Positions 48,060-57,328 of a stretch of 64,000 nucleotides of DNA are shown piece by piece. Position 1 is the stretch's first letter; each line of letters opens with the position of its first letter. The position numbers were made by a program, and so were the translations under genes. Under the pieces are notes generated by a model. The model was not told the origin of the DNA. It saw only the letters and a list, made by a program, of their open reading frames with translations, and did no database searches. This DNA is from Halocatena marina (GTDB taxonomy: Archaea; Halobacteriota; Halobacteria; Halobacteriales; Haloarculaceae). The DNA lies in NCBI RefSeq assembly GCF_023276375.1, contig NZ_JALLPK010000001.1:3534001-3598000 (forward strand), given 5' to 3'.

Positions 48060-48947
48060 ATGTACGACGACATTCTTATTCCAACGGACGGAAGCGATGG
48101 ATCTCAGGCAGCTGTCGAACACGGTGTCACGCTTGCTGGGCGATTCGACGCGACCGTTCACGCTCTCTCTGTCGTCGATGAAGCATTTTCGAAAGCTGAC
48201 GTTGCAGCTGACACGGTCTGGATGTCGATCTACGAGGAGCGCGAACGGGAAGGCGAGCGTGCAACAGAACTCATCGCTGCGACCGCGGCTGATGCTCACG
48301 ATGTGTCGGTCGTTCAAACGATCTGTGACGGCGATCCCGCTGAAACCATTCTTGCGTACATCGATGAACACGCGATCGATCTCGTCGTGATGGGGACGCA
48401 CGGACGGACGGGAATCGGTCGCCATCTACTGGGAAGCGTCACCGCGACTGTCGTACGGGCAGCGTCCATCCCAGTGCTGACCGTCCGTTTGACCAAGCGG
48501 CTCCAGACGACCGACTACGCTGATGTTCTTATTGCAACCGACGGGACCCCAAGTTCCGAGGCAGCGGCTAAACACGCGGTGGCACTCACAGATCGATACG
48601 ATGCGACACTGCACGCAATCTACGTCGTCGACTCGAAGTACGGCACCAGCGATGTGGTCCGAAATTCACTTCGACAGCTGGGGACCGAAGCAATTGAGAA
48701 CGTTACGAGACAAGCTGCAGCCCTCGATCATCCGCCGATCGAGACGATCGCTGCTGGCGTCCCGTATGAGGAGATTCTCGCCTACAGTGAGAACCAAGGA
48801 ATCGATCTGATCGTGCTCGGAACTCACGATCGGACCGGAATTGATCACCTCCTAATGGGAAGTGTTGCCGAGCGAATCATTCGGACGGCACACACCCCCG
48901 TCCTGACGGTGTCGACCGAAACAGAGCACGATCGACGTCGGGAATAA
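48060..48947 (+). CDS. Tandem universal stress protein (two Usp domains)
   Basis: The protein has 295 residues from the ATG at 48060 (an ATG at 48042 adds six). Domain one starts DDILIPTDGSDGSQAAVEHG and has GTHGRTGIGRHLLGS. Domain two starts DVLIATDGTPSSEAAAKHAV and has GTHDRTGIDHLLMGS. Both motifs are complete apart from GTHD in place of GTHG. Divergent from the Usp gene before it, sharing about 160 bases of promoter region. Confidence 0.9.
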   Translation: MYDDILIPTDGSDGSQAAVEHGVTLAGRFDATVHALSVVDEAFSKADVAADTVWMSIYEEREREGERATELIAATAADAHDVSVVQTICDGDPAETILAYIDEHAIDLVVMGTHGRTGIGRHLLGSVTATVVRAASIPVLTVRLTKRLQTTDYADVLIATDGTPSSEAAAKHAVALTDRYDATLHAIYVVDSKYGTSDVVRNSLRQLGTEAIENVTRQAAALDHPPIETIAAGVPYEEILAYSENQGIDLIVLGTHDRTGIDHLLMGSVAERIIRTAHTPVLTVSTETEHDRRRE

Positions 48948-49670
48948 GCGCCAGTACACCATCAAATCGCAACCGATCTCGTCTGGAGAATGCTGATACG
49001 AGTGCCAACGACACACTCTTGCCAGCAGAGTCACGTGGTCGGACCTCTTTGTACCGATCGCTGGTAAATACCATACGTGCTGTACCGAGCGCATCTGATG
49101 GGTCGTCTGTAATCACCGGTATCGTGGGTATGTGAGTTCGATGCGCTGATTCGGCGACGATGCGGTCGATTCAACACGATCACACCAACGTCGTTACACG
49201 AGTACGGCTGTAAATGCAGGTAGCACGGCAAAGTACGTCGAGACTATCTCCGTAGCTGTCCTGTTCGCTCATTAGCTGTGTGTCCTCTTTCAGCCCGATT
49301 TCCAAAGCGACCATGCTCATTTCGTGCCTACCATTATGATGATTGATGTATATGACACAGGGCGTGTCTATTCCGGTGTGTCTGATAGCCTGCTATAGAA
49401 AGTCTCGAGACTACGGCCTACCGGGATCGTGTTCGAAATGATCGAAAAAGCAGATCAGTATCTTTGCGCTCAAGTCCTCGAAACATCGCTTTGTGACCTC
49501 TGATACGGTGTCTCTGCAATAAGACGCTGTAGATGGTACGTTGATACGGGTGTCATCTGTAGCAACCCATATCAGAAAAAGCGTCTCGATTGGTTTTCTA
49601 TCGCTCTCATACGTGTGTGAGTAGTAGAGCAAAAAGTGATCGCCACGCATCGGAGGACAGAGACGGCTGT
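48948..49670. other. Intergenic region with a possible gene remnant
   Basis: 723 bases between the last Usp gene and dodecin. On the minus strand a frame from about 49170 down to 48950 reads IDRIVAESAHRTH, then IPTIPVITDDPSDALGTARM, with coding-like composition. It is preceded by a stop and has no clear start beyond an internal one, so it looks like a fragment of an unknown gene. The rest, 49180-49670, shows nothing recognisable. Confidence 0.35.
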
Positions 49671-49877
49671 TTAGTGTTCCTGTACAGGAAACGCGATCTC
49701 GACAGTGGTCTTATACTCGACGATCGTGTTGTCTTCGATGGTCGCAGACCAGTCCTTTATTTTCATTCCACTAATGTTTTGGACTGTCGACGTGGCTTGC
49801 ACGAGTGCCTGTTCTGCTGCGTCTTCCCACGATTCCTCAGAGGTACCGAGAACTTTTATGACTTTTACTGCTCCCAT
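49671..49877 (-). CDS. Dodecin family protein
   Basis: This 68-residue protein begins VKVIKVLGTSEESWEDAAEQAL, the dodecin signature, and ends EYKTTVEIAFPVQ. Dodecins form hollow dodecamers that store flavins in haloarchaea. Here the Trp that sandwiches the flavin in Halobacterium dodecin (DNVVWAEV) aligns with Gly (QNISGMKI). This places it with a second group of dodecins, for which ligand binding is less certain. It stands alone. Confidence 0.88.
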   Translation of the reverse strand: MGAVKVIKVLGTSEESWEDAAEQALVQATSTVQNISGMKIKDWSATIEDNTIVEYKTTVEIAFPVQEH

Positions 49878-50868
49878 AGCTGGAGTGTCGGTCAGTAATT
49901 CATTAACAGTTGAGGTTGGATATTCAAGCCAGCAACGGTGATGAGCCCCGTGTGACCGGTTTCTTGAAAGCCAGCATCCACAGTGGTGACAGACTGTGAG
50001 TACTGCTGGTACGCCACTCGATACGTCCCTATACGATCAGTTTGATGGTGCTCGTTGGTTCGTCGATGGTTTAGCGTTCCCCGACAACGACAACGAAAAT
50101 CCGTTCACAAGGTTCTTTCCACCGAAACCAGACGCGATTGATTCGTTTCTTACTATTAGTTAATTACCATTTTCCATACAAAATATCAGAACAATATATT
50201 ATTTGGGGTAGAGTAGATTATTTGATATACATTTCAATTGTATAATTCAACTATTCATCGATCAATTTTTGGCTCAGAATGAACATAGAACAGGCAGTGT
50301 CGTCAGAACCACTGGAATTGTTCATCTGTGTCTTAGAGGTGTAAACGCATCCACACACTGTCTAACTATCTTTTGATATTTTCTTGGTTTGATTCATCTC
50401 ATACCTGTGCTACTTACGCATCAGCTGAAGAATCTCGAAGGATGTAATAGACCATTTTCTATAGGAAAAATTCATATTCTGTATTATTGTGTTCTATCGA
50501 TCTCAATTACCAATGTTCAACATCTGTATGATGAAACTGTCCTCCTCGACAACTGCTACTATCTCAGAAACTACATCTATCCCTCCTATTCGTCTCTTTG
50601 GCTATTGTCTCTGCGTTGAATCGAAACAGTGCGCGTCGTACTATTTCACTCCACCAGACCTAGTGTATCATCACCTTCGTTATCGGTTTGATTCGTGGTC
50701 GGCTGCCCTCTCCCGATGTAATCGCCGAATTCATTGGTTTCGTAGATCTCAGTCAGTTCATATCGATCGATGAATACTTAGGGCAACAAGGGTCTACCCT
50801 GCGCCGTACCGACTTTGTGAAGCATTACACTTATATCACATGTCTCTCTAACACAAGAAGAGCCAACC
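49878..50868. other. Gene-poor AT-rich region upstream of the liv operon
   Basis: 991 bases, rich in A and T from about 50150 to 50400. A 55-codon plus-strand frame at 49996-50163 (GTG start; DGARWFVDGLAF, then PDNDNENPFTRFF) has an acidic composition and may be a remnant or small gene, but nothing identifies it. No RNA gene, hairpin repeat or element end was recognised in the rest. Confidence 0.4.
50831..50837 (+). promoter_or_regulatory. Putative TATA box of the liv-type operon
   Basis: TTATATC lies 38 bases before the ATG of the binding-protein gene, in an otherwise AT-poor stretch. Archaeal TATA boxes sit about 25-27 bases before the transcript start, which would give a leader of about 10 bases. 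Inferred from position and composition only. Confidence 0.4.
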
Positions 50869-52158
50869 ATGACACGTTCTGACAAGAATATGTGGGCACG
50901 ACGAGATATACTGCGACTCTCCGGAGGCGTGGGGACCGGACTCTTACTCGCCGGTTGCCTCGAATCTGGAGACGATGATGGCAGTGGCGACAGCAATAAC
51001 AGTAGTGACAGCGGTAGTGGTGGTGGAAACAACGCTATCAGTATTGGGTTAGTGACACCGCTGACCGGAACGCTTGCGCCGTACGGTCAGCGCAATCAGC
51101 GTGGCAAGAAACTCGCGCTCAACGCGATCAACGACGTCGGAATCGGATCTAACGGTCGCACGTTGGACGTCCTCGTTGAGGATTCTGAGAGCAAAAACCA
51201 AAGTGGTGTTAATGCTGCTCGGAAACTCGTCAACCAGAATCAGGTACCACTGCTCGTTGGGGCAGTGGGATCGGGTGTCTCGCTCGCTATCTATAACTCC
51301 GTCACAAGCGGAGCGGACGTGGTACAGATCAGTCAGAACTCCACCAGTCCAGAGCTATCGAAGAAATCAGACCTGTTCCGGATGAGTCCCTCGGGAGCGG
51401 CCAAGTGGAAGGCACTTGCGAAGCTCCTCAAGCGGGATGGCAAGTCCAAGGTCGCAGCAACGTGGATCAATAACGACTACGGACAGGGATTTGCCGATAC
51501 GTTCCCGAACGTGTTCGACGGCGAGGTAGTGTACATCAACCCGCACGATCAGGACCAATCGTCGTACCGGGGCGTGTTATCCGAGATGGCGAACACGGAC
51601 GCGAACGCGTGGCTGTTCATCACCTACGCCAACGAGTACACCATCATGGTCAACGAGGCGTTCGATCAGGGATACAACGAGCAGGCGGACTACTACGGAG
51701 CCGAATCGACGGTCGCAGATTCGATCATCAAAAACACCTCCGACGGAAGCCAGACCGGTATGCAAGGAATTACCGAGTCTGCACCAACTGATCAGCAGAG
51801 TTACAAGCAGTTCAAGACGGAGTTTCAAAAGCAGTTTGACAAGACGCCCACCGTGTGGTCGGCGTACGCGTACGACGCCGTGACAGTCGCGGCCATCGCG
51901 GCTGAGGCTGCCGATGAGATGACTGGCTCTGCTCTTCAGAAGGTTATCAGGGATGTTACTCGGCCGAAGGGAACGAAAGTCTTCAATTTCGAGGAAGCAA
52001 AGAATATTCTCGCTGACGGCGGCTCGGCGACGGATATCAACTACGAAGGCGTCTCCGGTCCGGTTGATCTCGACAAAAACGGTGATCCGCCCGGATTCTA
52101 CCAGATCTACCGGGTGAAGAACCACAGCTATGAGTACGGCGACTTCATCACCGGCTGA
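50869..52158 (+). CDS. livJ: Branched-chain amino-acid type ABC substrate-binding lipoprotein
   Basis: The 429-residue type I periplasmic-binding-like protein has a Tat motif (ARRDILRLSG) and a lipobox ending LAGC at about residue 31. A Ser/Asp/Gly-rich spacer follows (about 35-60). The mature domain starts ISIGLVTPLTGTLAPYGQ and carries LVEDSESKNQSGVNAAR and the middle ASTxTxP-like QISQNSTSPELS. It heads an operon with two permeases and two ATPases. Substrate could be a branched amino acid, amide or urea; the name is by class. Confidence 0.88.
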   Translation: MTRSDKNMWARRDILRLSGGVGTGLLLAGCLESGDDDGSGDSNNSSDSGSGGGNNAISIGLVTPLTGTLAPYGQRNQRGKKLALNAINDVGIGSNGRTLDVLVEDSESKNQSGVNAARKLVNQNQVPLLVGAVGSGVSLAIYNSVTSGADVVQISQNSTSPELSKKSDLFRMSPSGAAKWKALAKLLKRDGKSKVAATWINNDYGQGFADTFPNVFDGEVVYINPHDQDQSSYRGVLSEMANTDANAWLFITYANEYTIMVNEAFDQGYNEQADYYGAESTVADSIIKNTSDGSQTGMQGITESAPTDQQSYKQFKTEFQKQFDKTPTVWSAYAYDAVTVAAIAAEAADEMTGSALQKVIRDVTRPKGTKVFNFEEAKNILADGGSATDINYEGVSGPVDLDKNGDPPGFYQIYRVKNHSYEYGDFITG

Positions 52159-52203
52159 AATGATCGGTCGATTTCGACTCGACAGGTTCGACGGAGGTGT
52201 GGT

Positions 52204-53217
52204 ATGAGTGCTTTCCACGAGCACGCGCTGTTGCAGCCAGCGCAGGTCGGCGTGCTTGACCAGCTTCCGCAGTTGCTTGCCAACGGACTGGTGTTCAGTT
52301 GCATCATCATTTTGGGAGCGATCGGGCTGTCGCTCATCTACTCGATTGCCGATTTTGCTAACTTCGCTCACGGCGACACCATGACAGTTGGTGCGTTCGG
52401 TGCGTTCGTTGGCGCGGCGGTGTTTGGCTCGGGTTTCACTATTGTGGTCCCGTTCACGGCTGCTGTCGTCGATTTGCGCGTGCCTGCTCCCGATATCGTG
52501 CTCTTCGAACTACCGTTGTCACTGTATCTCGGATTACTCGTTGGGATGGCAATTGCGGCATGCGTTGTGGTGGTGACCGAGCGACTCGTCTACAAGCCGC
52601 TCAATGCGGGATCTATCGAACTGCTCATCACGAGCATCGGTGTCGCGCTCGCCTATCGCGCGCTGATGCAGATGGCCTTCGGAGCCGAGCAGCGCACTTA
52701 CCAGATCTCTCGACAGGGACGCATCGCACTGTTCGATGCTGCGCTCGGCATTGCCGTTACGCCACGCGATCTCGTTGTCGTCGTTCTCACGGGAGTGCTC
52801 GTGGTTGGACTGCACGCGCTGTTACAGTATACGACGCTTGGCCGAAAGATGCGCGCAACCGCTGACAATCCAAATCTTGCGCGCGTCTCTGGCATCCGGA
52901 CCAACGAAGTCATCCTCGCAATGTGGGTCATCGGTGGAGCGCTCGCTGCCGCTGGTGGGGTATTTCTGGGCATCGACACGCTTGTTCGTCCACGAATGGG
53001 GTTTGATATCCTCCTCGTGGTGTTCGCTGCCGTCATCCTCGGTGGCATCGGGAGTGTCTACGGTGCGATGATCGGTGGTCTCGTTATCGGGATGGCACAC
53101 GAACTCACGCCCGTCATTCCATTCGTTCCCGTCGAGTACGCTCCCGCGGTGGCGTTCGCGTTGATGGTCCTCATCTTGCTGGTCCGCCCGCAGGGAATCA
53201 GAGGTGAAAGCGTATGA
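52204..53217 (+). CDS. livH: Branched-chain amino-acid type ABC permease (LivH)
   Basis: This 337-residue permease has eight or so hydrophobic helices. The LivH pattern is seen as GLSLIYSIADFANFAHGD near residue 40 and KMRATADNPNLARVSGIRTN in the cytoplasmic loop, which contacts the ATPases. It overlaps the next permease gene by four bases (ATGA) and follows the binding protein by 45 bases. A short extension with alternating charge precedes the first helix. Confidence 0.9.
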   Translation: MSAFHEHALLQPAQVGVLDQLPQLLANGLVFSCIIILGAIGLSLIYSIADFANFAHGDTMTVGAFGAFVGAAVFGSGFTIVVPFTAAVVDLRVPAPDIVLFELPLSLYLGLLVGMAIAACVVVVTERLVYKPLNAGSIELLITSIGVALAYRALMQMAFGAEQRTYQISRQGRIALFDAALGIAVTPRDLVVVVLTGVLVVGLHALLQYTTLGRKMRATADNPNLARVSGIRTNEVILAMWVIGGALAAAGGVFLGIDTLVRPRMGFDILLVVFAAVILGGIGSVYGAMIGGLVIGMAHELTPVIPFVPVEYAPAVAFALMVLILLVRPQGIRGESV

Positions 53218-54362
53218 GCGGAAAACGACTTCGACGAGTACGCCAGTGGATCGGCGGATTCTACGACAGTCTCGACGCGGTCGATCAGCGCGTTCTCTGG
53301 GGTGTCATCGGATTTGCTCTGTTACTCGTCGTGGCAACCGTCACCGGCGTGATGCAGTTGGGGTTCGTACTGCCGACGCTCGCGCTCACGGGAATGTGGG
53401 TGTTGCTCGCGCTCGGACTCAACGTTCAGTGGGGATACGCTGGGCTGATCAACTTCTCTGTCGCAGCGTTCTGGGGAATCGGGATGTACAGTGTCGCGCT
53501 GCTCGCAACGCCCGAATCACCAATTGGGCTCTCGTTGGGACCAGGCGTCGCGTTCATCGTCGCCATCGTTTCGAGCGCGCTCGTCGCCGTCATCATCGGG
53601 ATTCCGACGCTGCGCCTGCGCGCTGACTACCTCGCTATCGCTTCGTTGGGTCTCGCTGAAATCATCCGATTGCTCATCAAGAATCAGGAAGGCATCACAG
53701 CGGGTACACAAGGCGTGAGTATCCAGCCACTCTTGCCCGAGGCTGTTGCTGTAATCGAGGGAGCGGTCGGGGCGTTCGATTCCGTCTTCGCGTGGGATGC
53801 TGTTGCCTTCCCGTACCGTGGTCTGACTGATCTTCTCTTGGTGAGTGTTGCGGTTCTTGTGGTCTATCTACTCCTCAGGCGGATGCATCGATCTCCGTGG
53901 GGACGGGTGCTTCGAACGGTGCGCGCTGATGAGGAACTCGCCGAGGCGCTCGGGAAGAACGCCTACGCGCTCAAGATGCAGGCGTTCGTCCTCGGAAGCG
54001 TACTGATGGGCATCGCGGGCTTTTTTTATGCCTACCAGTTTCTGTACGTCTCTCCGAGTGAACTCGAACCCATCAACACCTTCTACGTATGGGTTGCGGT
54101 TATCCTCGGCGGCACTGGATCGAATCGTGGCGCGGTTCTCGGTGGTCTCACTATCGTTCTCGTCCGTGAGGGTCCACGATTCATCAACGATGCCGGGCTG
54201 CTTCCGGTGGACCCGGCGGCGTTCCGACTGCTGTTGGTCGGTCTTCTCATCGTGCTCATCGTTCGCTTTCGCTCAGAGGGAATTCTCCCACCGCGGGCCG
54301 AACTCATCTGGCCTGCGGCGCGTGAGACGAACTCCGACGGTGCTGGGGGTGATGTGTCGTGA
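53214..54362 (+). CDS. livM: Branched-chain amino-acid type ABC permease (LivM)
   Basis: This 382-residue permease has the LivM landmarks ALGLNVQWGYAGLINFSVAAFWGIG near residue 65 and RLRADYLAIASLGLAEIIRL. About ten hydrophobic helices are expected. The EAA-like loop GRVLRTVRADEELAEALGKN contacts the ATPases. Its stop overlaps livG by four bases. It forms the translocation channel with LivH. Confidence 0.9.
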   Translation: MSGKRLRRVRQWIGGFYDSLDAVDQRVLWGVIGFALLLVVATVTGVMQLGFVLPTLALTGMWVLLALGLNVQWGYAGLINFSVAAFWGIGMYSVALLATPESPIGLSLGPGVAFIVAIVSSALVAVIIGIPTLRLRADYLAIASLGLAEIIRLLIKNQEGITAGTQGVSIQPLLPEAVAVIEGAVGAFDSVFAWDAVAFPYRGLTDLLLVSVAVLVVYLLLRRMHRSPWGRVLRTVRADEELAEALGKNAYALKMQAFVLGSVLMGIAGFFYAYQFLYVSPSELEPINTFYVWVAVILGGTGSNRGAVLGGLTIVLVREGPRFINDAGLLPVDPAAFRLLLVGLLIVLIVRFRSEGILPPRAELIWPAARETNSDGAGGDVS

Positions 54363-55183
54363 GTGACGGTACTCCTTCAACAGCGGACTCGCGCTATGAT
54401 GGAGCAGACCTTGATAAAGATGACTCAGTGTTACGCACTGCGGGACTCGAAAAATCGTTTGGCAGCCTCGTTGCTGTCGACGACGTCTCTCTCGCCGTCG
54501 AGCGTGGCTCTATCACAGGGATGATCGGACCCAACGGCGCAGGAAAATCGACGCTGTTCAACCTCATCTCTGGCTTCTACGACCGCGACGCCGGTCAGGT
54601 AACGGTAAACGCAGTCGACGTCAGTGGCAACCCACCGCACGAGGTCGCACGTGCGGGATTAGTACGAACGTTCCAAATCCCTCGCCGAGTGGACGGAATG
54701 ACCGTCCGCGAGGCGATGCTCGTCGGTCCGCGGCCACAGACCGGCGAGTCCATCCTGCCGCTGTTTCTCACACCAGAAACGGTCGTCACCGAGGAACGTG
54801 AGAATCTCGCACGCGCCAACGCGCTCCTCGAACGGTTCGAGATTGCTCACCTCATCGATCAGCCAGCGACGGATCTCTCGGGTGGACAGTTGAAGCTCGT
54901 CGAACTCGCGCGTGGTATCACGACCGACCCCGATATCCTCTTGCTCGACGAACCTGTCGCTGGAGTGAACCCGACGCTCGCTGCTGAAATCAAGCGCTTC
55001 ATCCGCGAGCTGAACGAGGAAGGGCAGACGTTTCTCATCATCGAGCACGACATGCCCTTTATTATGGATCTCGCTGATCCCATCGTCGTTCTCGATCAAG
55101 GACGCGTTCTCATGGAAGGCACACCGGAGGAGGTCAGAAGCGACGAGCGCGTCATCGACGCGTATCTCGGAGGTGTGGAATGA
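54359..55183 (+). CDS. livG: Branched-chain amino-acid type ABC ATPase (LivG)
   Basis: This 274-residue ATPase shows Walker A GPNGAGKST, signature LSGGQLKLVELARG, Walker B ILLLDEPVAGVNP and the switch His in IIEHDMPFIMDL. The first 25 residues are an acidic leader before the domain. It overlaps livM and livF by four bases each. LivG pairs with LivF to energise uptake. Confidence 0.92.
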   Translation: MSDGTPSTADSRYDGADLDKDDSVLRTAGLEKSFGSLVAVDDVSLAVERGSITGMIGPNGAGKSTLFNLISGFYDRDAGQVTVNAVDVSGNPPHEVARAGLVRTFQIPRRVDGMTVREAMLVGPRPQTGESILPLFLTPETVVTEERENLARANALLERFEIAHLIDQPATDLSGGQLKLVELARGITTDPDILLLDEPVAGVNPTLAAEIKRFIRELNEEGQTFLIIEHDMPFIMDLADPIVVLDQGRVLMEGTPEEVRSDERVIDAYLGGVE

Positions 55184-55935
55184 GCGATCCAACTGGCAAC
55201 ACGGACAGCGCACATGCCACCGGTGAAGAAAGAAGTGCGCTCACTGTCGAGGGTGTCGACAGCGGTTACGGTGAGATGCAGGTGCTTCGGGACTGTTCGC
55301 TGCATCTCGACGCTGACGAAATCGTCTGTCTCATCGGGCCAAACGGCGCGGGAAAATCCACCGTGTTGAAGACTGTCTTCGGATTGCTCTCTCCGTGGAG
55401 TGGACGGATTCGTCTCGCTGGGCGCGACATCACGGACACGCCCCCCGAGGATCTCGTCCGTGAGGGCGTTGGCTACGTCCCCCAGACCGAGAACGTCTTC
55501 GGGTCCCTCTCCGTTGCGGAGAATCTTCGGATGGGCGGTGTTGCTCGCTCTTCCGGGCTGGATGAGGTCATTGGGAACCTGTACGATCGGTTTCCGATTC
55601 TCGAAGAGAAACGGGATGCGAAGGCCCGTACGCTCTCGGGCGGCCAGCGACAGGTGCTTGCGTTCGCCCGCGCGCTCGTGATGGAACCCGACGTGTTGCT
55701 CATCGACGAACCGTCTGCTGGTCTCGCACCGAACATCGTCGAGGACGTTTTTGAAGACGTACAGACGGTGAACGAACTCGGAACGGCTATTCTGATGGTC
55801 GAACAGAACGCCCGCGAGGGGCTTGGCATCTCGGATCGTGGATACGTCCTCGATCAGGGAACCGTGCGATTCGAAGACGAAGCAAGCGTGCTACTCGACA
55901 ATCCCGAGGTGTCTCGGCTGTACTTGGGTGGGTGA
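55180..55935 (+). CDS. livF: Branched-chain amino-acid type ABC ATPase (LivF)
   Basis: This 251-residue ATPase is the last gene of the operon. Walker A is GPNGAGKST, the signature LSGGQRQVLAFARAL, Walker B VLLIDEPSAGLAP and the switch region ILMVEQNAREGL with Gln in place of His, as is typical of LivF. The overlap with livG is four bases. It converges on the prolyl-tRNA synthetase-like gene after 100 bases. Confidence 0.92.
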   Translation: MSDPTGNTDSAHATGEERSALTVEGVDSGYGEMQVLRDCSLHLDADEIVCLIGPNGAGKSTVLKTVFGLLSPWSGRIRLAGRDITDTPPEDLVREGVGYVPQTENVFGSLSVAENLRMGGVARSSGLDEVIGNLYDRFPILEEKRDAKARTLSGGQRQVLAFARALVMEPDVLLIDEPSAGLAPNIVEDVFEDVQTVNELGTAILMVEQNAREGLGISDRGYVLDQGTVRFEDEASVLLDNPEVSRLYLGG

Positions 55936-56035
55936 GCTCTCACTCGAACCACGAATCTCTTCAATCCGAACGCTTGGCCCCACGTTCTGCTTGAACGCCG
56001 TGTTTCGTTGGTGAGAACGAGTGAGTGTTAGCTCC

Positions 56036-57310
56036 TCATCCACCTTCGAGCTGTATTGTCGATACCGCATCGGGAGCCACGCGCTGTGTCTGTCCCTCTC
56101 GTGTCTCCATCTCGACATCGCCCGTTTCACGGTACGTGTTGCCCAAGATGATCTTCTGGGGAATTCCGAGCAGATCACTTTCGGCGAACCGTTCACCGAT
56201 CGTCTGCGCTGGGTCATCGAAGAGGAGCGTGTTCTGAGGACCGCAGTCCTCGTGGAGCCGATCGGCGGTGTCTCGTATTTCACCGTCGCTCTCGTATTCG
56301 AGGGGAATGATTGCCACCTCGAATGGAGCGACAGTTCCTGCGTCAGTGACGGGCCAGCGACAACCATCTTCGTCGGCGTGCTGTTCGATGAGCGTCTGGA
56401 TGAGACGGGTAACGCCGATCCCGTAGCTTCCCATTATGACGGACTGCGAACCAGTGGCGGTGTCGATGGTGAGACCCATCGCCTCTGAGTAGCGTGCTCC
56501 GAGTTTGAACACGTGTCCGATCTCGATTCCGTCACTCCGCACGAGCCGACTCTGACACTCGGGACACTCGCACTTGAGAGACGAATCACGATTCCAAACG
56601 TCCCAGTCGGGATGTTCGTCGGTGACGCCGAATCGACACGCCTCACTCGCACACGAGAGCAGTTCACCAGTTCCCGTCTCGACGGGAGCGACGAACTCCT
56701 CCGAAGTAGCGCCACCCATAACGCTGTTTTCGGCCTCAACAACGACGAACTCGATCCCGAGTGAGTCGAAGAGACGGCCGTAGGCAGCACGGACCCGTTC
56801 GTAACACTCATCGAGTGAGTCGGCGTCTGCATGGAGGCTGTACGCGTCCTTCATCGTGAACTCCTTCGTTCGTAGGAGCCCGTTACGAGCGTGATCGTCT
56901 CGGTGCTTCGTGTTGATCTGATAGAGCAAGAGCGGGAGATCCTCGTACGAGCGGACGACGCCGTCGACGAGCGAGACGATTCCCTCTTCGTGAGATGGCG
57001 CAAGGCACATCTCTTGCCCATCGCGGTTCGTGAGCGTAAACATCTCTCCTTCGAAGCGTCCCCACCGTCCGCTCTGCTCCCAGATGGATCTGTACTGGAG
57101 CTGGGGAAGACTGATCGCTTGTGCCCCGATCGACTCCATTTCGCTCGTGATACGATGGATGATCTTCTGACGAACGCGTTCACCTGTCGGGGTAAATCCG
57201 TACAGACCACTCCCGAACCGATGGATGAGCCCAGCACGGACTGCCAACTGCGCTGCTGTCTGTTTATTCGTCGCTCGACTGGTCGCAAGGAGCACGTTAT
57301 TTCGTCTCAT
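56036..57310 (-). CDS. proS: Bacterial-type prolyl-tRNA synthetase, short form with Cys-rich insert
   Basis: This protein of about 424 residues (an ATG at 57328 would add six) is a class II synthetase of the bacterial ProRS type. Motif 1 covers RFGSGLYGFTPTGERV, motif 2 is changed to NTKHRDDHARNGLLRTKEF where most have FRDE-RPRFG, and motif 3 is GSYGIGVTRLI. The anticodon-binding domain follows from about residue 328. The bacterial editing (INS) domain between motifs 2 and 3 is replaced by about 40 residues with C220, C225, C247, C249 and C252, perhaps a zinc module. Archaea normally use the archaeal/eukaryotic ProRS, so this looks like a transferred paralogue; whether it charges tRNA-Pro is uncertain. 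Confidence 0.85.
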   Translation of the reverse strand: MRRNNVLLATSRATNKQTAAQLAVRAGLIHRFGSGLYGFTPTGERVRQKIIHRITSEMESIGAQAISLPQLQYRSIWEQSGRWGRFEGEMFTLTNRDGQEMCLAPSHEEGIVSLVDGVVRSYEDLPLLLYQINTKHRDDHARNGLLRTKEFTMKDAYSLHADADSLDECYERVRAAYGRLFDSLGIEFVVVEAENSVMGGATSEEFVAPVETGTGELLSCASEACRFGVTDEHPDWDVWNRDSSLKCECPECQSRLVRSDGIEIGHVFKLGARYSEAMGLTIDTATGSQSVIMGSYGIGVTRLIQTLIEQHADEDGCRWPVTDAGTVAPFEVAIIPLEYESDGEIRDTADRLHEDCGPQNTLLFDDPAQTIGERFAESDLLGIPQKIILGNTYRETGDVEMETREGQTQRVAPDAVSTIQLEGG

Positions 57311-57328
57311 CGCTCCCTCTTCTGTCAT

